A stretch of DNA of 64,000 nucleotides, taken from JBCDAP01 sp038747915 (GTDB lineage Bacteria > Planctomycetota > Phycisphaerae > Phycisphaerales > UBA1924). The translations under genes and the position numbers were made by a program. The DNA lies in assembly GCA_038747915.1 (NCBI GenBank), contig JBCDJJ010000003.1, forward strand, positions 1 to 64,000. The letters are read 5' to 3'. This document shows, in pieces, positions 52,556-60,159 of the stretch; the stretch's first letter is position 1, and the number at the start of each line of letters is the position of its first letter. The notes beneath the pieces are model-generated. The model saw only the letters and a list, made by a program, of their open reading frames with translations. It was not told the origin of the DNA and did not search any database.

Positions 52556-54718
52556 ATGCGCCGGATGATCCGCAAGAGCCCTCCCGCAGCCGAGCTGACC
52601 CGCCGGGTCGCCGAGGCCCAGCCGAAGGATGTTGGCCGCGCCATCGCGCGCCTCGATCCCTCGGATCTGCGTGAGCTCGGTCTCGCGACGGGCGACACCG
52701 TCGAGGTGGTCGGTGCGCGGACGACCGTGTGCCGAGCGCTGCCGACACGGAAGTCCGACCGGTCCGCCGGCTCGGTTCACATCGATGGGATGACGCGCGA
52801 GAACGCGCGCGTCGGTGTCGATGCGGAGGTGGCGATTCGGCCGGTGCCGTGCCCACGGGCCGAGCGTGTGGTTCTTGAGCCAGAGGCCCGCCGCCCCGAT
52901 GGGAAGGAGCTGGCGTACATCGCATCGCTGCTCGATGGGCTGCCGGTTTCGTCTGGTGACCGCGTGCGGGTGAACACCTTCGGTAATCGCCCGATGCACT
53001 TCCGTGTGAAGCGCACGATGCCGGATACGGCGTGCGTCGTCGCCTCGAGCACCGCGCTGGAACTCGTGGGCGGGTCATCGAGTAGCAGCCGAGCGAAGCG
53101 GGACGCACCCGCTGCAACGCCGGCGAGCGTCTCGTACGAGGATGTCGGTGGTCTGGGCAAGCAGGTGCATCGCATCCGGGAGACGATCGAGCTCCCGCTG
53201 CGCTTCCCCGAGGTGTTCGATCGCTTGGGGATCGATCCGCCTAAGGGCGTGCTGCTGCACGGCCCGCCCGGGTGCGGCAAGACACTCATCGCCCGCGCGA
53301 TCGCGCACGAGACCAATGCCAACTTCTTCGTGATCTCCGGGCCCGAGATCGTACACAAGCACTACGGCGAGTCGGAGGCCAATCTCCGCAAGGTGTGGGC
53401 CGAGGCGACGCGTCAGGGTCCATCGATCGTGTTCATCGACGAGATCGACTCGATCGCGCCCAAGCGGGAGCAGACACAGGGCGAGGTGGAGAAGCGGATC
53501 GTCGCGACGCTTCTTACCTTGATGGACGGGCTCGAAGCCCGGCGGGGTGTTGTCGTGCTCGCTGCGACTAACCTGCCGAACAACCTCGACCCCGCCCTGC
53601 GGCGACCCGGGCGATTTGACCGGGAGATCGAGATCCCGGTGCCCGACGCGATCGGTCGTGGTGAGATCCTCGATGTGCATACGCGCGGCATGCCGCTCGC
53701 GGCCGATGTTGATCTGGATCGAGTCGCCCAGATTACACACGGGTGCGTCGGGGCCGATCTCGAGTCACTGTGCCGTGAGGCAGCGATGCACTGTCTCCGC
53801 CAGATCATGGGGGAGATCGACTTCGTCACCGGTGATGTGCCCTACGAGAAGCTCGCCTCGCTCACGGTCTCGATGAACGATTTCGTGGCCGCGTTCGCCG
53901 AGGTCACGCCGAGCGCTCTGCGTGAGGTATTCGTCGAGACACCGCGTGTGTCGTGGGACGATGTCGGCGGTCTCGAGGATGTAAAAGCCAAACTGGTTGA
54001 ATCGGTCGACTGGCCCGTGCGGCACGCAGCACTCTTTGAAGAGGCGAAGCTCCGTCCACCCCGCGGTGTGATGCTCGCCGGCCCTCCGGGTGTGGGGAAG
54101 ACGCTGATCGCCAAGGCCACCGCGAGCCAGCTCGGCGCCAACTTCATCTCGGTGAAAGGCCCGGAGCTGCTGTCGCAGTTTGTGGGCGAGTCGGAGCGAG
54201 CGATGCGCGAGGTGTTCCGAAAGGCGCGGCTGGCCTCGCCATGTGTGATTTTCCTTGACGAGGCGGATGCGCTGCTGCCTAAACGCTCCGGTTCAGCGAC
54301 CGATGGCGGCGTGCGCGAGCGTGTGGCGGCTCAATTCCTCACGGAGATGGACGGCATCGAGGAGCTGCGCGGCGTGCTTGTGCTCGCGGCGACGAATCGG
54401 CTGGACATCATCGATCCTGCGGCGCTCCGGCCGGGACGGTTCGATCACGTGATCGAGCTCGGCCTGCCGACACCGGTCGATCGCGAACGCATCTTCGCGG
54501 TCCATCTGCGCGATCGCCCGACGGGCACGGCAGTCACAGCTGAAGTGCTGGCGGAGCTCGCCGGCGATGTGAGCGGAGCAGAGATCGCGGGTGTGTGCGA
54601 CCGGGCCGCGATGCTCGCGGTGCGAGACAGCGTGTCGGGCGGTGCCCCGATCCGAATGACGCTCGAACACTTCCGGGGCGCAATGCGCGACATCCTCGGC
54701 GTGGAGATCGAATCATGA
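52556..54718 (+). CDS. CDC48/p97-type AAA+ ATPase with two ATPase domains
   Basis: This 720-residue protein has an N-terminal double-psi barrel (about residues 10-185, AIARLDPSDLRELGLATGDTV), then a D1 AAA module (Walker A GPPGCGKT near 240, Walker B IVFIDEIDSIAPKRE, RRPGRFDREIEIPVPD) and a D2 module (GPPGVGKT near 511, VIFLDEADALLPKR, RPGRFDHVIELGLP). It is a protein unfoldase of the archaeal VAT/CDC48 type, acting in the cytoplasm. It lies 36 bp after the Hsp20-like gene and is coupled to the gvpF/L copy that follows (ATGA). It may remodel gas vesicle proteins; that is inference. Confidence 0.9.
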   Translation: MRRMIRKSPPAAELTRRVAEAQPKDVGRAIARLDPSDLRELGLATGDTVEVVGARTTVCRALPTRKSDRSAGSVHIDGMTRENARVGVDAEVAIRPVPCPRAERVVLEPEARRPDGKELAYIASLLDGLPVSSGDRVRVNTFGNRPMHFRVKRTMPDTACVVASSTALELVGGSSSSSRAKRDAPAATPASVSYEDVGGLGKQVHRIRETIELPLRFPEVFDRLGIDPPKGVLLHGPPGCGKTLIARAIAHETNANFFVISGPEIVHKHYGESEANLRKVWAEATRQGPSIVFIDEIDSIAPKREQTQGEVEKRIVATLLTLMDGLEARRGVVVLAATNLPNNLDPALRRPGRFDREIEIPVPDAIGRGEILDVHTRGMPLAADVDLDRVAQITHGCVGADLESLCREAAMHCLRQIMGEIDFVTGDVPYEKLASLTVSMNDFVAAFAEVTPSALREVFVETPRVSWDDVGGLEDVKAKLVESVDWPVRHAALFEEAKLRPPRGVMLAGPPGVGKTLIAKATASQLGANFISVKGPELLSQFVGESERAMREVFRKARLASPCVIFLDEADALLPKRSGSATDGGVRERVAAQFLTEMDGIEELRGVLVLAATNRLDIIDPAALRPGRFDHVIELGLPTPVDRERIFAVHLRDRPTGTAVTAEVLAELAGDVSGAEIAGVCDRAAMLAVRDSVSGGAPIRMTLEHFRGAMRDILGVEIES

Positions 54719-55545
54719 ACCAATCTGGTGGTCCTGCCGTCAAGTCGCGGTTTGCGGTCGAGCCCAAGCCGGAGTCGTCGCCGTCGCCTATCTACGCAGC
54801 GGCGCTGCTACCGCCGGATGCGCCCGCGATCGAGGCACCGGGGATCGAGCAAGGCCTGACGCTCCGCACGGTGGAGATCGGCGGGTGGTGTGCGTTTGCA
54901 GGTGTGGTTGGCCTCTCGATGTTCATGGGCGACGACGCCGAGCAACGGCTCCAAGACCCTGCGTGGCTCACCCCGCGTGCGATCGCGCACGAGCGGGCAC
55001 TGCTCGAGGCCCGGACACACGTCGACCTGCTCCCGCTCCCATTCGGCACGGTGTTCCACTCGCTCGACTCGCTCGCAGACCGGTGCGATCGTCACGCCGA
55101 GGTACTCGCCGACTTCTTCGCCAGAACCTGCGGCGCCTCCGAATGGTGCATCAAGGTGACAGCGAGCCGGCGTGACGCGATCGAGCACGAGGTCGAGTCG
55201 CGTTTAAACCTCGAAGTCGGGGCCGAGGCGAGCGGCGCCGCGTACCTCCGCGCTCAGGCACGTCGCCGCGCGATCGAGACCGAGGTGCTCCACGATCTCT
55301 CGGCCTTCGCCGATGAACAGGCCGACCGGCTCGATGCGATCGCTCGCGATAGCTCGGATCGGCGTCAGACATCGGGAGAGCCCGACATCGAGACACTCGC
55401 GCACTGGGCATTCCTTGTCGATCGCCGCGAGAGCGAGCGGGTGTCCGAGCTCACGCGAGAGATCAACCACGGTGCGCCCTCCGGCGTGCGTTTCGATCTC
55501 GCGGGCCCGTTCCCGCCGTACAGCTTCACCCCACGGTTGAGCTGA
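54715..55545 (+). CDS. Gas vesicle protein GvpF/GvpL family (second copy)
   Basis: This 276-residue protein follows the GvpF/GvpL plan: a Pro-rich start, PIYAAALLPPDAPAIEA, then TVEIGGWCAFAGVVGL, RTHVDLLPLPFGTVFHSLDSL, a long helix, and the C-terminal FDLAGPFPPYSFTPRLS. The GP-x-PPY/F-x-F box is the family signature. It diverges strongly from the copy at 47276, so one may serve as GvpF and the other as GvpL. It is the last gene of the plus-strand run; a hairpin follows before the convergent pyp gene. Confidence 0.87.
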   Translation: MNQSGGPAVKSRFAVEPKPESSPSPIYAAALLPPDAPAIEAPGIEQGLTLRTVEIGGWCAFAGVVGLSMFMGDDAEQRLQDPAWLTPRAIAHERALLEARTHVDLLPLPFGTVFHSLDSLADRCDRHAEVLADFFARTCGASEWCIKVTASRRDAIEHEVESRLNLEVGAEASGAAYLRAQARRRAIETEVLHDLSAFADEQADRLDAIARDSSDRRQTSGEPDIETLAHWAFLVDRRESERVSELTREINHGAPSGVRFDLAGPFPPYSFTPRLS

Positions 55546-55612
55546 GCGCCAGACCCGCCACATCAAGGTATCTGTTCGATGTTGTGTATCGCACAACGTT
55601 CGGCGCATGAAA

Positions 55613-55644
55613 ACACTGCACTCCCTTGTGCGGGCGTGCAGTGT
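55613..55644. terminator. Hairpin between convergent gvpF/L and pyp genes
   Basis: ACACTGCAC (55613-55621) pairs with GTGCAGTGT (55636-55644) across a 14-nt loop. A weaker hairpin (GTTGTG/CACAAC, 55581-55597) stands just upstream. Neither has a U-tract; a bidirectional stop is an inference from position. Confidence 0.4.
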
Positions 55645-55683
55645 GCGGGTGTGTGTCGGGGAGTCGTGGCCGAGGTTCCGGGC

Positions 55684-56088
55684 TCAGCCGGCGACTTTGA
55701 CGAAGATCCAGTTCGTCTTACTGGCCGGATCGCGGTAGAGGTGGATGTTGACCGCGGTGGGCTTCATCTTGAAGGTGAAGGTGTAGGGGAAGGCGAGGTT
55801 GAGCTGATCGGCGGCGACGCCCTTCTTGAACGAGCCGAAGAAGAGGCCGTTGTTCGAGCAGGGGGCGACCTGGGTGAAGAAGTTGCGGCCCTCGGCCTGG
55901 CTGGCGGGGATGCCAGCGAGGTTCTGCTCGTACTGGTTGTAAAGCAGGATCTTGCCGGCTTCGTCGGTCTTGATGATCCCGAAGTCGTAGCCGTCCGCGT
56001 CGCCGCGGGAGAGGTTTCCGAGTCGAGAGAACAGTTCGTCGGGGACAAAGGTGCCGTTCTGGCTGGCGGTGTTCATCATGACGCTCAT
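55684..56088 (-). CDS. pyp: Photoactive yellow protein (PYP), blue-light photoreceptor
   Basis: This 134-residue PAS-fold protein aligns without gaps to Halorhodospira halophila PYP from residue 24 to about 123. Numbered by that protein, Tyr42, Glu46, Phe96, Met100 and the chromophore-binding Cys69 are kept (here Tyr50, Glu54, Phe104, Met108 and Cys77 in RNFFTQVAPC). Thr50 is Ala and Arg52 is Ile, so photocycle speed may differ. The start ATG 56088 has AAGGAG seven bases upstream and overlaps the previous gene's stop (ATGA). The neighbouring ligase and ammonia-lyase would make the p-coumaroyl thioester chromophore. Confidence 0.95.
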   Translation of the reverse strand: MSVMMNTASQNGTFVPDELFSRLGNLSRGDADGYDFGIIKTDEAGKILLYNQYEQNLAGIPASQAEGRNFFTQVAPCSNNGLFFGSFKKGVAADQLNLAFPYTFTFKMKPTAVNIHLYRDPASKTNWIFVKVAG

Positions 56089-56429
56089 TCGTGTGCTCCT
56101 TGATTCAGATGCTCTTTCCATTCGGCCCGCATGACGGGCTTGTCGTCCACGATCTCGAGCGAGATCGACTTCTCGGAGAACTGCGCATCCAGGTGCTCAG
56201 CGAGCTGATTCACCTGCACGAGCAGGGCGGCGGCGGTCGATCCGTCGGCATCGGCGATGCCTCCGAATCGCTGGTAGAGGTCGCAGAGCTGCGCCTCCAG
56301 ACTACGGACCATGTTGAGAATCCCGTCGGCATCGCACACACCGATCTGGCTCGCGAGCTGCTCACGCTCGGCGTAGATCGATTCGAGCTGGTGCAGCGTG
56401 CCGCCGGTCTCGTTGCTGATGTTCTGCAT
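56085..56429 (-). CDS. Unknown helical protein co-transcribed with pyp
   Basis: This 114-residue protein is not recognised. It is mostly helical, with heptad-like segments (GGTLHQLESIYAEREQLASQIG and NMVRSLEAQLCDLYQRFGG), and a C-terminal strand-like end (SISLEIVDDKPVMRAEW). No membrane span or signal peptide is visible. A Shine-Dalgarno GAGGAA stands before the ATG. Its stop overlaps the pyp start by four bases, so translation of the two is coupled and the product may contact PYP. It could be a signalling partner. Confidence 0.75.
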   Translation of the reverse strand: MQNISNETGGTLHQLESIYAEREQLASQIGVCDADGILNMVRSLEAQLCDLYQRFGGIADADGSTAAALLVQVNQLAEHLDAQFSEKSISLEIVDDKPVMRAEWKEHLNQGAHE

Positions 56430-56462
56430 TCGATGTTCCTCGTGTATCGTGGCCCGAGCGGA

Positions 56463-56873
56463 TCAGGCGGCCTTGGCCCGATCCACTCGGTCGGAGATGA
56501 ACGTGACGATCGTGTCAACGTCTTCCGGATCCGCGTGCTGCTCGACCACGTCGATCAGCACACTGATCCCCGAACCACGGAGCATGGACGGCTGGTCGGG
56601 CTGACCAGTCCGGAACATCGCGTAGTTCATCTTGGTGTTCAGGCCCATCCACTGGGTCTTGAAATCGATGAAGTAGGAGGCCGCGATCGAGCGGTGCTCC
56701 TCCTCCTCGTCCGTCGACTGGAGATCATGCACGACCTTGTCACGAAGGCTGTTCACCCACTGACGGGTCTCGCTGATCGCGCCCGAGTCGAATCCTTCCA
56801 CTTCGATGGCGCCGTTCACGCGCTCATCGAAGGTTGCAGCGTTGAGCTGCTCAATCAAGCTACTTGCGTTCAT
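56463..56873 (-). CDS. Unknown soluble protein, first gene of the pyp operon
   Basis: This 136-residue protein is not recognised. It has no signal peptide or membrane span. The N-terminal part is helical (SSLIEQLNAATFDERVNGAIE), the middle has an acidic run (DLQSTDEEEEHRSIA) and an aromatic/Met-rich stretch (YFIDFKTQWMGLNTKMNYAMF), and the C-terminus is an amphipathic helix (VDTIVTFISDRVDRAKAA). A GGAG Shine-Dalgarno precedes the start. It is the promoter-proximal gene of the three-gene pyp operon and is divergent from the CoA ligase. Confidence 0.72.
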   Translation of the reverse strand: MNASSLIEQLNAATFDERVNGAIEVEGFDSGAISETRQWVNSLRDKVVHDLQSTDEEEEHRSIAASYFIDFKTQWMGLNTKMNYAMFRTGQPDQPSMLRGSGISVLIDVVEQHADPEDVDTIVTFISDRVDRAKAA

Positions 56874-57144
56874 GGGGCTTCTCCGATGGGTTGGCTCACC
56901 ACAGGACTGAGGAGTTGGTCGGTCGAGGCGCCTCGCTCGTTCATCTCAACGACAACCCTTCATGCAAATCGATGTAAATCCCCAAGGACCGGGGAGCACC
57001 CGTATGCCGTCGCGCACCGATCGACCGGCAATCGAACCACGGAGCACGAAGCACACCGTGAAGGGTCGCTTCCTCTCATCGAGCGCACCCGAGAGGCCGA
57101 TAGCACAGACGCGCACGCCGGGCGACGAGACGCGAGTGACCGAG
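56874..57144. promoter_or_regulatory. Divergent region between pyp operon and pcl-tal
   Basis: This region of about 270 bp must hold the promoters for both transcripts. Part of it may be coding if the ligase starts earlier (ATG 56962 or 57004). No clear -10/-35 pair or operator repeat was seen. Confidence 0.4.
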
Positions 57145-58587
57145 ATGCCACCCAAAGCTATCTGCACCCACGAGGTCATCCGTGAGCGGCTCTACAACTC
57201 GCTTACGTCGAGCCCGGCGCCGGTCTTCTTCTTCGGTGAGAGCGCCATCCCCGGGCCGTCGATCTGGACCGCAGCGCGGAAGTGGGTGTCGATGTTCCGG
57301 CACCTCGGCGTGGCGCCGGGCGAGCGCGTCGTGCTCTCCCTTGATCCGGGGCCAGGGTTTCTCGCAGCACTCGTCGCTGGAATCTGGGAGGAGTTCACGC
57401 TCGTGCTCCCGGGCTTCGGTGATCGGCCGGAAGAAGTCGCCGACGAGACCAAGGCCCGCCTGATCCTCGACGAGGAGACCACCGCCGGGCGTCCGGGCAC
57501 CGTCACGCAGATGCCCTTGTTCGTGACCGAACCCACTCCCGCTGCACGGTTTCTACTCCGATCGAGCGGCACGAGCGGTCGCTCGGACCGCTTCGTCGCG
57601 CTCTCGAACGAGAACATCCTGGCGGTGGCTGAGAGCCACCAGTACGCCGTCCCGCCCGAGGGTAGCGTGGCGCTCTCGCTCCTCCCCTGGAACCACGCCT
57701 TCGGGCTGGTGCTCGAGCTGCTCCCGGCGCTCTGGTCGACCACCATGTTCGTGCGCACACAGGATGCCGCGCGTGACCCAGCCATCGCGCTCGAATGGTC
57801 GAACAGGTTTGATGTCCGGTGGGCAAACATGGTGCCGCTGCAGGCGGCGCGGCTCGCCGCGTCATCGGGCGGGCTCGCATGGCTGCGTGGGCTCGACGGC
57901 GGCATCGTTGGTGGAGCGCCCGTCGATGGTGCGCTCGCCGATGTGCTCGCGACCACCAAGCTCCGTCCCGGGTACGGTCAGACCGAGGCATCACCGGGCA
58001 TCACGCTCGGCGAGCCCGGCGAGTGGGGGGACCGGTGCATCGGTCAGCCGGTCGGGTGCGAGACAGAGATCACACCAGATGGTGAACTCGTCGTGACGGG
58101 ACCGAACGTCTGCCTTGGTGTGTGGGAACACGGGGCCCTGACCGAGTTCGATCCCAATCGCGCACTGCACACAGGCGATCTCGTCGAGCGTCTGCCCTCG
58201 GGCTCACTCGCCTTCGTGGGTCGGACCGATCATCGCTTCAAGCTGTCCAACGGCCGGTTGGTGGACGCACCGGCGCTCGAGCGCGACCTCGACGGCGTGG
58301 TGCTGCTGCCGGATGAGGGCGGCGCCGGCGTTGTCCTGGCCCTCGAGCCCGGGGCCGACGCCGGGCCCGATGTGCTGGAGTATCTCGGACGCATCCCAGC
58401 ACGCACGATTCGGCTTGCCGAGGCGGCGCCCAGAACACGAAAGGGTGAGATCGATCGCCGAGCGCTCCAAGAGCGCATCCGATCCAACGACACACCACGG
58501 AGCACGCATGATCCCAGCGAGCACGCGTCCAACGACACGCCGGCCGATCTCGGTGACGCCACCATCGACTCACGCCGAGCCGCCTGA
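57145..58587 (+). CDS. pcl: p-Coumarate:CoA ligase candidate (ANL family)
   Basis: This 480-residue acyl-adenylate enzyme (from ATG 57145; earlier starts exist) has the ANL motifs in order: the phosphate loop LLRSSGTSGRSDRF (about 137-150), GYGQTEASPG (276-285), HTGD (342-345), the hinge VGRTDHRFKLSNGRLVD (358-374) and the catalytic Lys of TRKGEIDRR at 433. The family covers coumarate, acetate and fatty acyl ligases. The call as p-coumarate ligase rests on its place between PYP and the tyrosine ammonia-lyase. About 35 C-terminal residues lie beyond the usual end and overlap the next gene by 80 bp. Confidence 0.82.
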   Translation: MPPKAICTHEVIRERLYNSLTSSPAPVFFFGESAIPGPSIWTAARKWVSMFRHLGVAPGERVVLSLDPGPGFLAALVAGIWEEFTLVLPGFGDRPEEVADETKARLILDEETTAGRPGTVTQMPLFVTEPTPAARFLLRSSGTSGRSDRFVALSNENILAVAESHQYAVPPEGSVALSLLPWNHAFGLVLELLPALWSTTMFVRTQDAARDPAIALEWSNRFDVRWANMVPLQAARLAASSGGLAWLRGLDGGIVGGAPVDGALADVLATTKLRPGYGQTEASPGITLGEPGEWGDRCIGQPVGCETEITPDGELVVTGPNVCLGVWEHGALTEFDPNRALHTGDLVERLPSGSLAFVGRTDHRFKLSNGRLVDAPALERDLDGVVLLPDEGGAGVVLALEPGADAGPDVLEYLGRIPARTIRLAEAAPRTRKGEIDRRALQERIRSNDTPRSTHDPSEHASNDTPADLGDATIDSRRAA

Positions 58588-60097
58588 AGATGGCCTGCTC
58601 CAGCTCGGCCCGGATCACAGGCTGTACCCCGAGGATGTCGTCGCGGCGTCGTACCAAGCTCGACCGGCGCTCTGTCTAAGCGAGGCAGCAACCCAGGCGA
58701 TCATCAGCGCGCACGCGGCGCTCGAACGGCTGGTCGAGCAGGGTCGCGAGATCTACGGCCTCACGACTGGCTTTGGACCCTTCGTCGCGTGCCGTGCCTC
58801 GACCGATCCAAGCCGCCAGGGGCTCGGGCTGATCAATCACCTCGCCTCGGGGTGGGGTGACCCGGCACCAGCCGAGATCGTTCGAGCCGCGATGATTCTC
58901 CGTGCCCAGACCGTCGCGCAAGGCTTCTCTGGCATCGAGCCGAGGGTCGCTGAGGCGTTCGTCGAGCTGATCACAGCCGGTGTGGCGCCGGCGGTCCCGG
59001 AGATCGGGAGCGTTGGCGCGTCGGGCGACCTCATCCCCCTCGCCCACGTCGTGCAGTGCCTGGCGGGTCGTGGCGAGGCGCTCGATGCCGAGGATGCACT
59101 CGTCCCAGCGGCGAAGGCCCTTGCCAGTGCTGGGCTCGAACCGACCGAACTCGGCGCCCGCGATGCGCTCTCGCTCGTCAACGGCACCGCGTTCATGACC
59201 GCCTACGCGGTCCACGCACTGATCGCTGCGGAACGGGTGCTCGATCGCGCCGAAGAACTCACCGCGTGGATCTACCGCCTCTTCGCCGCCCGAACCCAAC
59301 CGCTCGACGACCGCTTGCACTCGGCCCGCGGGCACGCCGGGCAGCGCGCCGCTGCAGCACGGATCACCGGGCACATCGATGCGCACGGCGGCGTCGTCCC
59401 CGATGAGCACAGACCGCTCCAAGAGGTGTATTCCGTGCGGTGCGCACCCCAGTGGCTGGGCGCGGCCCGCGAGCAGTTGGCCCACGCACGCCGACTCATC
59501 GAGGTCGAGATCAACGGTATCTCAGACAACCCGGTGGTCATCGCTGCGAACCACGCGCACGGCACGTCCGACGATGTGATCCATGGCGGCAACTTCCAGG
59601 GCACGCAGATCGCCTTCGCCACCGACGCGATCAACACCGCGCTGGTGCATACCGCGTTGCTCGCCGAGCGCCAGATCGACGTGCTGAGCAATCCCGAACT
59701 CAATATGGGCGCGCCGCTCCTGCTTGCCCGAGAGCCCGGGCCTGATGCGGGCATCGCGGGCGTACAGATCACCGCCACGGCGCTCGTCGCCGAGATGCGG
59801 CTCGGCGCGCAGCCCGCAGCGATCGCCTCGATCCCGACCAACGGGCGAAACCAGGATGTGGTCAGCATGGGCACCGTCGCGGCACGGAACGCGCACGCAC
59901 AGGTCGATCGGGCAGCCGGCGTGCTCGCTGCGTGCGCACTCGCCGCCGCGCAGCTCGACCATCGCCGACGCACAGGGCTCGCACCCGGCCCGTCGGCCGA
60001 TGGGCCACGCTGGGCCGAGGTCTACACGCCGTTCGAGGCCGATCGTCCAACGCGTCGAGACCTCCAGAGGCTGTCCCAAGCGATCCTGACCGATTGA
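58508..60097 (+). CDS. tal: Tyrosine ammonia-lyase (aromatic amino acid lyase family)
   Basis: This 529-residue MIO enzyme has the Ala-Ser-Gly triad that forms the MIO cofactor (GSVGASGDLIPLAH, Ala171-Gly173) and the catalytic-loop Tyr of EIYGLTTGFGP (Tyr83). Position 111-112 is His-Leu (LINHLASGWG), the pair that gives tyrosine specificity in the Rhodobacter enzyme; histidine lyases carry Ser-His and phenylalanine lyases Phe-Leu there. It would make p-coumarate from tyrosine, the PYP chromophore precursor. The start ATG 58508 overlaps pcl by 80 bp; GTG 58553 would reduce the overlap to 35 bp. Confidence 0.9.
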   Translation: MIPASTRPTTRRPISVTPPSTHAEPPEDGLLQLGPDHRLYPEDVVAASYQARPALCLSEAATQAIISAHAALERLVEQGREIYGLTTGFGPFVACRASTDPSRQGLGLINHLASGWGDPAPAEIVRAAMILRAQTVAQGFSGIEPRVAEAFVELITAGVAPAVPEIGSVGASGDLIPLAHVVQCLAGRGEALDAEDALVPAAKALASAGLEPTELGARDALSLVNGTAFMTAYAVHALIAAERVLDRAEELTAWIYRLFAARTQPLDDRLHSARGHAGQRAAAARITGHIDAHGGVVPDEHRPLQEVYSVRCAPQWLGAAREQLAHARRLIEVEINGISDNPVVIAANHAHGTSDDVIHGGNFQGTQIAFATDAINTALVHTALLAERQIDVLSNPELNMGAPLLLAREPGPDAGIAGVQITATALVAEMRLGAQPAAIASIPTNGRNQDVVSMGTVAARNAHAQVDRAAGVLAACALAAAQLDHRRRTGLAPGPSADGPRWAEVYTPFEADRPTRRDLQRLSQAILTD

Positions 60098-60136
60098 CCA
60101 ACCGGGAAGCTGTGAATCCACCGAGAAACCGTCACG

Positions 60137-60159
60137 AAGTATATCAATATGATATACTT
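60137..60159. promoter_or_regulatory. Perfect 10-bp inverted repeat over the next start codon
   Basis: AAGTATATCA and TGATATACTT flank ATA, and the ATG at 60149 of the next gene lies inside it. The AT-rich dyad resembles PadR-type operators, and a PadR gene lies 1.3 kb away. Confidence 0.6.

Noticed and set aside
58508..60097. Histidine ammonia-lyase of histidine breakdown
   Set aside because: The selectivity pair is His-Leu rather than Ser-His, the neighbours are pyp and a CoA ligase, and no other hut gene is present.
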